A stretch of 11,000 nucleotides of DNA from Symbiodinium natans (Eukaryota; Sar; Dinophyceae; Suessiales; Symbiodiniaceae), in contig CAJNDS010002223.1 in NCBI GenBank assembly GCA_905221605.1, forward strand, positions 109,001 through 120,000, given 5' to 3'. Of this stretch, positions 1 through 6,997 are shown piece after piece. A program made the translations under genes and the position numbers. Below the pieces are notes generated by a model that saw nothing but the letters and a program-made list of their open reading frames with translations, searched no databases and was not told the DNA's origin. Positions within the stretch are counted from its first letter, which is position 1; each line of letters opens with the position of its first letter.

Positions 1-68
1 GACAAGGTCTGGCAAGGGGCAGCAAGTCGGTTGAAGGTCGGGATTGAGGGACGAGACAAAGAGGGTGC

Positions 69-3000
69 GTGTGTGTGTGGCACCGTGTGCTGTGTTCTTC
101 CTTGTTCCCTGAAGCTCCCCGTGAATTGCTGGATGAGGTGTCGAGGCTCACGAGTGGAGCTCAACCTCCTAGAGCCTTCAATCGTGGGAAGCGTCGTTCC
201 ATCGAGATGGCCAAGGGAGTGATACTTCACTTATGCTGTGGCTCTTCACGAAGAGCATTTGATGAGGTTGCAGCCAAGCATGGGATGGTTGTCCTTGCAG
301 TAGACAGCCAAGAAGACCTGAACGACCCCTCGACGTATTCGTACATTTTAAGCCTTGCTGCCCGAGGGAAGCTGAAGGCAGTCCTGTCAGGGTTTCCGTG
401 TCGAACTCGATCGGCATTGAGGGGGCGGGGTGAGGGTCCACCAGTCGTTCGGGATCGTGATGGCCCTGGGCGGTGGGGTAAGGCTGGGATCTCCGCGCGC
501 GAGGAGGCGAAGGTTTGGGAGGATGATCAGCTCATGATTCGTACATTCATGCTTGGGGTAGTGGCCAAATGGGGTCTTTCCACGCTTGATTCCGAGGAGG
601 AGCGGTGTTTCAACTTTATACTTGAGAACCCCCAAGACCCCAAAGAAGTGTTTGGTGAGTGTCACGCCTCGTATCCCACGCTATGGACCACTGCTGAGTT
701 TGAAACTCTTCGAAGGCTCTTAGGCCTGAGCCTCATCACCCTAGATCAGGGTCCGTTGGGACACGTGTGCCGTAAGCCAACGACCGTCGCATGCGTGTCT
801 GGGTACTGGCCCAGCTGGGCTATGGATCTAAAGGGGCCGGGATGGGCTAGTGATGAGCAAGAACGTGGCTCTAGCGAAGAGTGGGCAAAATGGTCGCATG
901 GGCTTTGTCAAGCTATCCGTCAGTCGTTGGACAACTCATGTAGTAGAAGGGCGGTGTGTGTTCGGGAAGTGGAGGAGCTTCGACGGTTGCGCATTGACCA
1001 ATCTATGCGGGATCACGTCTTGGCAGGTCACATCCCATATCGCCGGGACTGCTATGCATGTGTGGCAGGTAGAATACGCCGACCATCGCATTTTAGGAGC
1101 CAAGTGTCAGAGAGCTTCACACTATCCCTTGATTTGGCTGGTCCGTTCAAGGAGGGGATGAGTGAGGGGTGTAGGGCCAGATACTTCTTGGCAGCCGTGT
1201 TCTCTGTCCCAAGGTCTCCTGAGCTCAACGGGTTCCTAGGAGCTGAGCCTTTTGAAGATCCGGAGGAAGTTCCAGGTGCAGGGGTTGGGGACCTGCCACA
1301 AGAGGGTCCTTGGGAGGTGGAAGAGTCCGAGGAGGAGGCTGTAGAAGTTCAAGAGCAGGATCAGGCTCCGGAGGAGGAAGAACCTCAGCCCATGAAAAAG
1401 TTAGAGCTTGTCCACTTGCCGTTTGTGGCAATGCTCCGCACAAAGGGGGCTCGGGAGGTCCTTGATGCCGTGAAGGGGATTGAGGCTAGATTGGTGGCGA
1501 TGGGGTGTAATGTTGCACGCCTGCACACTGATGCCGGGGGAGAATTTTGCAACAAGCTGATGCGGGAGTGGACACGCACTAGAGGGATCCACAAGACCAA
1601 CACGGGGGGGGACCGGTTTCGGGCTAACCCATTCGCTGAGAACCTAATTGGGATCTTGAAAGGCCAGGCGCGGACGCTGATGCACCACATGGATACCCCA
1701 ATTCCAGATTGGCCCTACGCCCTTCGGCACGCGTGTGCTGCGCGGTTTCGCGTTGAGGCCTCTAAGCTTGGCTGGAATGTGCCAAGGCTCGTTCCATTTG
1801 GTGCGAAGGTGCATGTGTTGCAGAGAAGCTGGCACATCCATAAGCGAGGAGAGTGGGTGTCGCGGGTCGTTGGGGCTAGGCTGTTGTGTCCCTCTAGGGA
1901 GTTGTCAGCTGGCTATCTTGTCAGGACTGATGCGGGCGAGCTTTCAAACACTCCGTGTGTGTTTGCCGACCTTCAGACAGTAGATCCAGACTCCTTCGAG
2001 ATTCCTCCCGAAAAGGCCAAGGTAGGCACGCGAGCAGTTAATCCTGACGTTCGGGTTCGTGGCAAAACCACTCTAGGAGTTAGGCCAGCAGTAGCTGAGG
2101 CCGAAGCCAAGGGTTCTGAAGAGAGTGCTCGAGAGCATGTTGCCAAGATTCAAGATGTGTTGTCTGAAGATGAGCAAGCGTGGGGCTTGGCCTCCAGTGA
2201 GCATTTTTGCTTAGATCGGGCCTCGCAGTTCTTGTTGGGCACCAGCTGGTTGCAGTCTCCGTCGGGTCGCTCGAGGGTGGGAGTTCTTGACGAGGGCGGC
2301 TTTGCAAGAGTTTTGGGGTTCTATCAGCATGGGGGGGTGACCGGAGTGACTCGGGAATGGGCGCGATTTCCAGGCTTTGCCAAGTTGCTAGCTCGTATGG
2401 TTGCTGCTGTCAATCCCAAGCATGAGTTCACTACTCTCACAATCCTGAATCAAACCCGCGCCAAACCACACAGGGATAAATACAATCTGCCGGTGTCAAA
2501 CTTGATTTTACCCCTTCGGGTTCCGCCGTCCGGGGGAGGGATCTGGGTCGAGAGGGCGCTGGGGGATGATGCTCGATGGGTTACTCCCAAGATGCGGGTG
2601 GCAGGGGAGGTGCAATCTCTTACGCCGTTTCAACCATGCTACTTGGACCCACACAAGTGGCACGCAACAGAGGGTTGGCAAGAGGGTTCGCGTGTGCTGC
2701 TCGTGGCGTATAGCCTAAAAGGTATCAGCAGGGCGACTGCGGAGCAGCGTCGAGGCTTGCAATGTACGGGGTTTCGGCTACCGGTTGTATGTGCTGCTGG
2801 TGATGACCAGCAGGGGGGAGACCTCCATATAGATCAAAAAGTTCAAAAACCGACGCCTCAAGTGTCGCGTACTGGTCATGTCCTCGAGTTTTCGCCCGCG
2901 CATGCTCATGACTTGGAGCGCAGTGAGAGTCATAGAGATTCAGAGCGCTGTGAGGGTCGAGAGAGTGCCGGGGGTGTTGAGAGTCAAGGGCATTTCGTGT

Positions 3001-6000
3001 GTCATATGGGTCGTGGGGATCCGGGTGAGTGTGCTGGCCCTGAATGGAAAAGGGGCATTCTGAAGTGTGGGAAAGGGGGCTCCCGCCAGGCGTCAGAAAG
3101 TAGGCGCATAAGGTGGAGTGGGCCAGCTGTAGAGTGCAAGGTCGCTGAGGATGCAATGTCAACTTGTGCTGTGTATCACAATTCTTCGTGTCCTTCGTGT
3201 GCAAAAGATCCAATTGGTTTGTGTTCGATTGCAGAGAGGGACGTTTTTTCCTATGCGAGTGGTAGTTTATCGCTTCCAGCTCCCCTTGGCCAGTCAGTCA
3301 GCGCTGGGTGGGGGGCTCGTGGGGGCGATTCGTTTGTAGGGTCACGTGAAGGTGGCCAGGATGGGGACAGGGTGGATCGTGGAGGTTCACGTTGTCCGGC
3401 TTTGGATGCTCTGATCCTTGGTCAGTTTGAGGGGTTGGAGGGTGATGGGGCCGGTGGGCTGTTCCTGGAAGGTCCGGGGGAGCTTGAGGCCTGTAGCTTC
3501 GACAGGGTCTGCGTTGCTGGAGGCGACGCTGTGCAGGATCCTGATTTCCAGCAGTTGGCGTTGAAGTCGCTGGTTGCTCGCGAGTGTAAGATCGCGGGAA
3601 AAGGGGGGTATCCCGATAATGAGCTGCAACATCTAGAAGGTGTTGTGGAGGACATCAGTCGTCTGGAGCAGTGTTGCTGTAAGGCGGATTGCATAGAGTA
3701 CTCCCTTCTGCCTGATGCAGAGGTTCTCACCACACATACTGTACCGCTAGATGAGGTTGAGCGTCACTATGAGCTTTGGGCTGATGCAGTTCAGGAGGAG
3801 GTGGACTCACTTGTTCATGAGAAAAAGGCCCTTAAAGTCATTGACGCAGCTGAGTTAGAGAGGCTCCAGGCCCAGGGAACCAAGGCGACGGTAATACCTA
3901 GCAAGGTTGTTTGCACGCGCAAGGCTGGGGGGAGATTCAAGGCTCGCTTGGTTGCGTGTGGGAATCACCTAGGGGGCCAGGAAAAGAACAAGGATGGGGC
4001 TAGCCTCTACGCCGGGGGGGTCGACCCAGGGGTCCTTCGTCAAGTTGCGTCTATTGCCACAAAGAGGGTATGGGCCGGGGGAGCTACTGACATAAAGACG
4101 GCATTTCTAAACGCAGAGTTGCTTGACAGACATCAGCCCCGTGTTAAGCCGCCTCCGTTGTCCCAAGAGATCCCTGAAGAAGTGATCGTGCTGAAGGTGC
4201 CGGGAATTGTGTCTCGACCTGGCCACCTTAGTCGGCAACAGTTCATGCTGGTCCAGAGAGCAGTCTATGGCATAGACCAGTCTCCTAGAGACTGGGGGAT
4301 CACCAGGGACGTAGAGATAGCTAGTATGGTAGTGCATGTGCAGGGGACTGCCTGTAAGTTTGAGCAGAGCCGGTGTGATTCAAACTTGTGGTTCTTACGC
4401 CCGCTGCCCGAGGCAGGCAAGGAGCATGAGTGGAGAGAGCCGCGAGCGTGTTTGCTGGTTTATGTCGATGACATTTTGGCGTTTGCGAAAAAGGGGCTTT
4501 TGGAACAAGTGCTTGGCATGATCACGTCAAAATGGAAATGCGGGAAGGTTGAATACATCCCCGAAACGCTCGCCGACCCTCCGTTGAAGTTTTTTGGGTT
4601 TGAGCTGAGATGGAGCGGGCGCGATCTGCTGTTGAGTCAATCAGACTATATTCGAGATATGGCAAGTAGATATCCGGAAGCCCCGCGTGTGTTTACCCCA
4701 GCTAGCCCCGGTGGAATAGAAGTTGAAGAGGCGTCAGAGCATGCTGCTGAAGACGTTGTAGCATGTCAGGCGGCGCTAGGGGAAGCACTTTGGGTGGCGT
4801 ACCGCACGCGACCAGATGCCATCTTTACAGTGTCTAGATTGGCCCAGCTCATCACAAAAAATCCTGCAAGGGTGAAAGTGTATGCATTGCATCTAGTGGG
4901 ATATCTTGTCACGACCCAAAACCTTTGTCTCCGCTACAAGGCAGAGCACGCCAGGCAGGGTGAGCCGGGGGCGACTACAACAGTAGATTCAAAAGGGGTG
5001 ATTGAAGCCATGACTGATAGCTCATTCGCGCCCGGGTGCGAACGATCCCAGGAAGCGGTGTATGTGTATACAGAAGGTAGCCTTACTGGGTGGATTACTG
5101 CCAGGCAGCCGTTTACGGCAGCTAGCACTGCTGAGGCGGAGTTGCTAAGCACGATGTCGGGGTTCTGCTTTGGCCGGGCCCAAACTTACATCCTTTGGGA
5201 GTTCTTGGGCACTGAGCCACAGCTAACAGTGGTTAACGACAACATGGCGAGCATCGCAATCGTAAATGGGGACTCCAACAACTGGAGGTCCAGGCACCTC
5301 CGCATTCGGGCACATGTCCTTCGCGAGCAGGTGAGGGCTGGAGCGCTGACTGTGGTGCATATAGAGGGCGCAAAGAATGTTTCAGATGCTGGAACTAAAT
5401 CCTTACCCCTCCCTAGACTGTCATTGCTTCGGACAGGAATGGGTCTCTTAGAGGGGCCTCGCCAGGAGGTTGAAGCACCTAAGGTCAAGGCTCTGATGGA
5501 AGTGTCTGCTAATCAGATTCGGGCGGCAGTCTTGGCGGCAGCTATTGCTGCAGCAGACGCTCAGGAACCTGAGCCTATCTCCGGGCACGCTGGGACTTGG
5601 GAGTTGTGTGTGTTGCTTTTCCTAGTTGTGTGCACGACTATCTGTATGTGGGAAACCGTAAAGGGATGTGGGCGTTTGTTTGGGCGTGTTCTTGAGAGAC
5701 GAGGGGCAGAGAGCAGAGTCACTGTTGAGCCTGATGGAGAGCAGAGCCCGTCAGAGAGGAGTGAGCCGGATGCCGAGGACGAACATGTTGAACGCAGTGA
5801 GCGAGAGGGTGTCGTTGTCAGGGACCCTGAGGACCAGGATGATCATGATGCTCGTAGAGGGATATGGGCCGCTGACGAAGGTGATGAGACGCAGCAACTC
5901 GGGGAAGTGATTGCTCAGTTCCAGTATGTCGATGATGTGGCTGTGCTTGCGCGGCGGGTTGAGAGAGAGGAGGGAGAGAGAGAGCAGGGTTTGAGACGAA

Positions 6001-6599
6001 GACAAGGACAGAGGGTATATGTCGAAGAACCTGACGGGGAGCCGCAGGTGCAGAATCATGCCGTCGGCGTTCCGCCTTGGCCTATGGGTGGGGTTCACAA
6101 CGAAAACGGCCCTCAAGGCATTCCAGTTGAGGTTGCACATGCTATCCACCGTGAGGCAGAAGCCTTATTCCGGGTAGGGGCTGTGCGGCTGGTAGACCTT
6201 GATCAGTATCCTTTTTGGTTGAGAGATGATTGGCCACCAGCTCCTAATCAGCCCACAGTGGAGTTCCTCCAGCAGCACCAGTCTGCGTGGGGGGGGCTCG
6301 AATCAGCCATCCACCAGCTGCCTCCCAACGAGTACTACAGGCGAGATGAATGGAGCACCCCAGGCAATCGTCCTGGAGTTCTGATTCGTTGGCATTGCCA
6401 GCCTCGAATCAGAATGTTCTCACCTCGTGGCACCCGAACTCCGATTGAGTTGGGACGGCTGAGCGGGGCCAGACGTACTTTGGCAGTCTATCGTGATGGC
6501 ACCCAAGAGATCATTGATGATGATTGGACCGAGGGCAGAGATGGCAGAACGTTCCTGAGGATGCAGTTTCAGGGAAGGACTGAGCTGTTCTACCGCTGA
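69..6599 (+). CDS. Copia-type polyprotein: MTase-like, integrase, 2OG-oxygenase-like, RT, RNase H
   Basis: This 2176-codon frame encodes the enzymes that copy the element RNA to DNA and integrate it. Residue numbers count from the GTG at 69. Domains: MTase-like about 51-265; HHCC zinc finger 316-331; integrase core with D355, D488, E524; integrase C-terminal region to about 637; 2OG/Fe(II)-oxygenase-like about 752-887; variable linker to about 1235; RT with D1341 and YVDD 1465-1468; RNase H with D1650, E1689/E1691, D1724, D1773; membrane segment about 1844-1862; C-terminal domain to the TGA at 6597-6599. The frame is open from 48, after a TGA at 45-47. The first in-frame ATG is at 207, but residues just before it (about 35-46, basic) read as coding, so the protein probably continues upstream through a frameshift or splice junction. 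Gag and a D[ST]G protease motif are absent. The start is uncertain; the identity is secure. Confidence 0.9.
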   Translation: MCVWHRVLCSSLFPEAPRELLDEVSRLTSGAQPPRAFNRGKRRSIEMAKGVILHLCCGSSRRAFDEVAAKHGMVVLAVDSQEDLNDPSTYSYILSLAARGKLKAVLSGFPCRTRSALRGRGEGPPVVRDRDGPGRWGKAGISAREEAKVWEDDQLMIRTFMLGVVAKWGLSTLDSEEERCFNFILENPQDPKEVFGECHASYPTLWTTAEFETLRRLLGLSLITLDQGPLGHVCRKPTTVACVSGYWPSWAMDLKGPGWASDEQERGSSEEWAKWSHGLCQAIRQSLDNSCSRRAVCVREVEELRRLRIDQSMRDHVLAGHIPYRRDCYACVAGRIRRPSHFRSQVSESFTLSLDLAGPFKEGMSEGCRARYFLAAVFSVPRSPELNGFLGAEPFEDPEEVPGAGVGDLPQEGPWEVEESEEEAVEVQEQDQAPEEEEPQPMKKLELVHLPFVAMLRTKGAREVLDAVKGIEARLVAMGCNVARLHTDAGGEFCNKLMREWTRTRGIHKTNTGGDRFRANPFAENLIGILKGQARTLMHHMDTPIPDWPYALRHACAARFRVEASKLGWNVPRLVPFGAKVHVLQRSWHIHKRGEWVSRVVGARLLCPSRELSAGYLVRTDAGELSNTPCVFADLQTVDPDSFEIPPEKAKVGTRAVNPDVRVRGKTTLGVRPAVAEAEAKGSEESAREHVAKIQDVLSEDEQAWGLASSEHFCLDRASQFLLGTSWLQSPSGRSRVGVLDEGGFARVLGFYQHGGVTGVTREWARFPGFAKLLARMVAAVNPKHEFTTLTILNQTRAKPHRDKYNLPVSNLILPLRVPPSGGGIWVERALGDDARWVTPKMRVAGEVQSLTPFQPCYLDPHKWHATEGWQEGSRVLLVAYSLKGISRATAEQRRGLQCTGFRLPVVCAAGDDQQGGDLHIDQKVQKPTPQVSRTGHVLEFSPAHAHDLERSESHRDSERCEGRESAGGVESQGHFVCHMGRGDPGECAGPEWKRGILKCGKGGSRQASESRRIRWSGPAVECKVAEDAMSTCAVYHNSSCPSCAKDPIGLCSIAERDVFSYASGSLSLPAPLGQSVSAGWGARGGDSFVGSREGGQDGDRVDRGGSRCPALDALILGQFEGLEGDGAGGLFLEGPGELEACSFDRVCVAGGDAVQDPDFQQLALKSLVARECKIAGKGGYPDNELQHLEGVVEDISRLEQCCCKADCIEYSLLPDAEVLTTHTVPLDEVERHYELWADAVQEEVDSLVHEKKALKVIDAAELERLQAQGTKATVIPSKVVCTRKAGGRFKARLVACGNHLGGQEKNKDGASLYAGGVDPGVLRQVASIATKRVWAGGATDIKTAFLNAELLDRHQPRVKPPPLSQEIPEEVIVLKVPGIVSRPGHLSRQQFMLVQRAVYGIDQSPRDWGITRDVEIASMVVHVQGTACKFEQSRCDSNLWFLRPLPEAGKEHEWREPRACLLVYVDDILAFAKKGLLEQVLGMITSKWKCGKVEYIPETLADPPLKFFGFELRWSGRDLLLSQSDYIRDMASRYPEAPRVFTPASPGGIEVEEASEHAAEDVVACQAALGEALWVAYRTRPDAIFTVSRLAQLITKNPARVKVYALHLVGYLVTTQNLCLRYKAEHARQGEPGATTTVDSKGVIEAMTDSSFAPGCERSQEAVYVYTEGSLTGWITARQPFTAASTAEAELLSTMSGFCFGRAQTYILWEFLGTEPQLTVVNDNMASIAIVNGDSNNWRSRHLRIRAHVLREQVRAGALTVVHIEGAKNVSDAGTKSLPLPRLSLLRTGMGLLEGPRQEVEAPKVKALMEVSANQIRAAVLAAAIAAADAQEPEPISGHAGTWELCVLLFLVVCTTICMWETVKGCGRLFGRVLERRGAESRVTVEPDGEQSPSERSEPDAEDEHVERSEREGVVVRDPEDQDDHDARRGIWAADEGDETQQLGEVIAQFQYVDDVAVLARRVEREEGEREQGLRRRQGQRVYVEEPDGEPQVQNHAVGVPPWPMGGVHNENGPQGIPVEVAHAIHREAEALFRVGAVRLVDLDQYPFWLRDDWPPAPNQPTVEFLQQHQSAWGGLESAIHQLPPNEYYRRDEWSTPGNRPGVLIRWHCQPRIRMFSPRGTRTPIELGRLSGARRTLAVYRDGTQEIIDDDWTEGRDGRTFLRMQFQGRTELFYR
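89..114 (+). promoter_or_regulatory. Possible 3' splice site (weak)
   Basis: A pyrimidine-rich run ends in GAAG at 111-114, just where the reading frame begins to look protein-like. If it is an acceptor, the polyprotein exon starts at 115 and joins upstream gag sequence. It is equally possible that gag connects by ribosomal frameshift or that the stop at 45-47 is a real inactivating mutation. The evidence is base composition only. Confidence 0.2.
219..863 (+). other. Domain: C5-cytosine-methyltransferase-like Rossmann fold
   Basis: The start of the polyprotein has C5-MTase-type motifs in the right order. A motif I-like ILHLCCG (residues 52-58) would bind S-adenosylmethionine. A hydrophobic strand ending in VDSQED supplies an acidic residue as in motif II. 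Motif IV-like GFPCRTRS (108-115) places a cysteine, C111, where the catalytic nucleophile lies, and motif VI-like LENP (185-188) supplies the glutamate E186. A later GHVCRKPTT stretch may match the motif VIII region. Only about 215 residues are available, so a normal target-recognition domain is lacking or very short. It may be a minimal or degenerate methyltransferase, or a SAM-fold domain with another role. Retrotransposon-borne cytosine methyltransferases have been reported in dinoflagellates and charophytes; whether this is the same family cannot be judged here. Confidence 0.6.
1005..1980 (+). other. Domain: integrase (HHCC zinc finger, DD35E core, C-terminal region)
   Basis: This region inserts the cDNA into the host genome. 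The zinc finger has H316, H321, C328 and C331 (H-x4-H-x6-C-x2-C). The RNase-H-fold core has D355 in LDLAGPF, D488 in LHTDAGGEF, and E524 in NPFAENLIG. There are exactly 35 residues between the second Asp and the Glu, the classic DD35E spacing. The C-terminal part around PFGAKVHVL, with a following glycine-rich strand, resembles the copia integrase C-terminal region. The first-to-second Asp distance is unusually long (133 residues) because of a Glu/Pro-rich insertion at about residues 394-443. All catalytic residues are intact. Confidence 0.88.
2322..2730 (+). other. Domain: 2-oxoglutarate/Fe(II)-dependent oxygenase-like
   Basis: Between integrase and reverse transcriptase is a stretch that is not part of any standard copia domain. 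It has the metal site of the double-stranded beta-helix oxygenases: PHRD (H801, D803) as the HxD motif, then H865 in KWHAT 64 residues after the first His, then R875 exactly 10 residues further in GSRVLLVAY, where the arginine that grips 2-oxoglutarate is expected. A GGGIWVE strand lies between them, as in the beta-helix core. The arrangement is like TET/JBP and AlkB enzymes, which oxidise methyl groups on nucleic-acid bases. The substrate cannot be read from sequence. It could also be an inactive structural remnant, although every expected ligand is present. Confidence 0.6.
3780..4680 (+). other. Domain: reverse transcriptase (Ty1/copia RVT_2 type)
   Basis: The polymerase domain begins near a helix containing AVQEEVDSL. 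The first catalytic aspartate, D1341, lies in TDIKTAFLNA, the copia-family version of motif A. The second and third lie in the motif C box YVDD (1465-1468, nt 4461-4472). Between them AVYGIDQSPRDW matches the conserved copia segment usually seen as YGLKQSPR.W. Further on, FFGFELRW and a DYIRDM stretch mark the thumb and connection, as in other copia elements. No inactivating change is visible, so the enzyme could be active. Confidence 0.93.
4771..5420 (+). other. Domain: RT connection and RNase H
   Basis: The connection segment contains the copia signature TRPDAIF followed by a YLVTTQN-like helix. The RNase H domain then supplies the acidic set: D1650 in MTDSSFA, E1689/E1691 in STAEAEL, D1724 in VNDNMAS, and D1773 in VSDAGTKSL. 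A basic RSRHLRIR segment precedes the last aspartate, matching the conserved histidine region. This activity removes the RNA strand after first-strand synthesis. It is complete, which argues against the element being an old relic. Confidence 0.9.
5598..6599 (+). other. C-terminal extension: membrane segment, acidic coil, terminal domain
   Basis: Most copia polyproteins end just after RNase H. Here about 400 more residues follow. An alanine-rich stretch leads into a hydrophobic run at about 1844-1862 (WELCVLLFLVVCTTICMW), long enough for one membrane helix, and basic residues follow it. Next comes a charged Glu/Arg/Asp-rich, probably coiled or disordered part (about 1870-1995), with a purine-rich GA repeat in the DNA near 5962-5985. 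The last 120 or so residues are rich in Trp, Arg and Tyr and end in a compact domain containing DDDWTEGRDG. I do not recognise the terminal domain. An envelope-like role is conceivable but there is no signal peptide or fusion machinery to support it. Confidence 0.55.
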
Positions 6600-6616
6600 T
6601 TGGCTGGACTCCAGCC

Positions 6617-6626
6617 AGGGGGAGAG
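6617..6626 (+). other. Candidate polypurine tract
   Basis: Ten consecutive purines (AGGGGGAGAG) lie 17 bases after the polyprotein stop codon and two bases before a TG dinucleotide. LTR retrotransposons prime plus-strand DNA from such a tract directly upstream of the 3' LTR. The position fits, but a second G-rich run at 6704-6722 could serve instead. Confidence 0.4.
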
Positions 6627-6666
6627 CGTGATTTCCCAGGTGCGGCGCCTACAGAGCCTTCAGCCC

Positions 6667-6694
6667 CCTGGCACGGCCGGCAGGCCGTGTCAGG
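6667..6694 (+). repeat. 12-bp hairpin in element 3' region
   Basis: The arms CCTGGCACGGCC (6667-6678) and GGCCGTGTCAGG (6683-6694) pair over 12 positions with one G-U wobble and a GGCA loop. The stem is very G/C-rich and should be stable in RNA. It lies about 70 bases after the stop codon. Confidence 0.7.
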
Positions 6695-6698
6695 CATG

Positions 6699-6759
6699 AA
6701 AGTTGGGGGTGTTTGGGGGGGGAACCTTAAGCTCTTTCGAGCTTGGATCGCCCAACTTT
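6699..6759 (+). repeat. Nested stem-loops in element 3' region
   Basis: An outer inverted repeat, AAAGTTGGG (6699-6707) with CCCAACTTT (6751-6759), encloses an inner perfect hairpin AAGCTC-TTTC-GAGCTT (6729-6744). A run of eight Gs (6715-6722) lies in the left bulge. Together with the hairpin at 6667-6694 this gives a compact structured RNA near the end of the transcript. A role in packaging, termination or priming is possible; the function is unknown. Confidence 0.6.
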
Positions 6760-6997
6760 GCCCTCTCAAACAGACGATGCCGATACCATTGCTGCTCGAA
6801 TGTGTTTGCATGGCCAAGCTCAGCATGGCTCACTGCAGATGATACAGATACGCATCGAGTAGTAGGTTTTTGAGAATCGCTTTGTACAGATTGGCGATAC
6901 AGAAGAGACAGTCAGACAGACCAGCAGGCATCATTTGTTCTTCTTGTGTTGCTGTGCTGTGCTTAAAAGCTGTGTCTGCGCACCCCGCGAACTCGCG

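Larger units (their letters stand above)
1..6982 (+). mobile_element. Ty1/copia-class LTR retrotransposon, 5' part missing
   Basis: The element is identified by its polyprotein, in which integrase precedes reverse transcriptase and RNase H. That order is diagnostic of Ty1/copia rather than Ty3/gypsy. The 5' LTR, primer binding site, gag and protease are not in the window, so the true left end lies further left. The right end is set tentatively at a CA dinucleotide just before a telomere-like array; the purine tract at 6617-6626 and the TG at 6629 would begin the 3' LTR. The 2.1-kilocodon frame has no internal stop or frameshift, which implies recent insertion or selection. The extra methyltransferase-like and oxygenase-like domains set it apart from plant, fungal and animal copia elements. 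Confidence 0.88.
6629..6982 (+). repeat. Candidate 3' LTR (boundaries inferred)
   Basis: This 354-base non-coding stretch starts with TG after the candidate purine tract and ends with CA sixteen bases before the telomere-like array. LTRs usually start TG and end CA, and this is where the 3' LTR should be. The 5' LTR is outside the window, so the repeat cannot be confirmed here. Inside are the hairpins described separately. The pyrimidine/TG-rich stretch at 6937-6980 could be the transcript 3' end; no AATAAA is seen, and dinoflagellates commonly lack that signal. Confidence 0.35.

Noticed and set aside
31-222. 63-codon frame overlapping the polyprotein start
   Set aside because: No gag-like zinc knuckle or protease motif; too short to be the missing gag end with any confidence.
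2725-3213. 162-codon minus-strand open frame inside the polyprotein gene
   Set aside because: Rich in His, Ser and Thr from reading the opposite strand of a Ser/Glu/Arg-rich linker; no motif.
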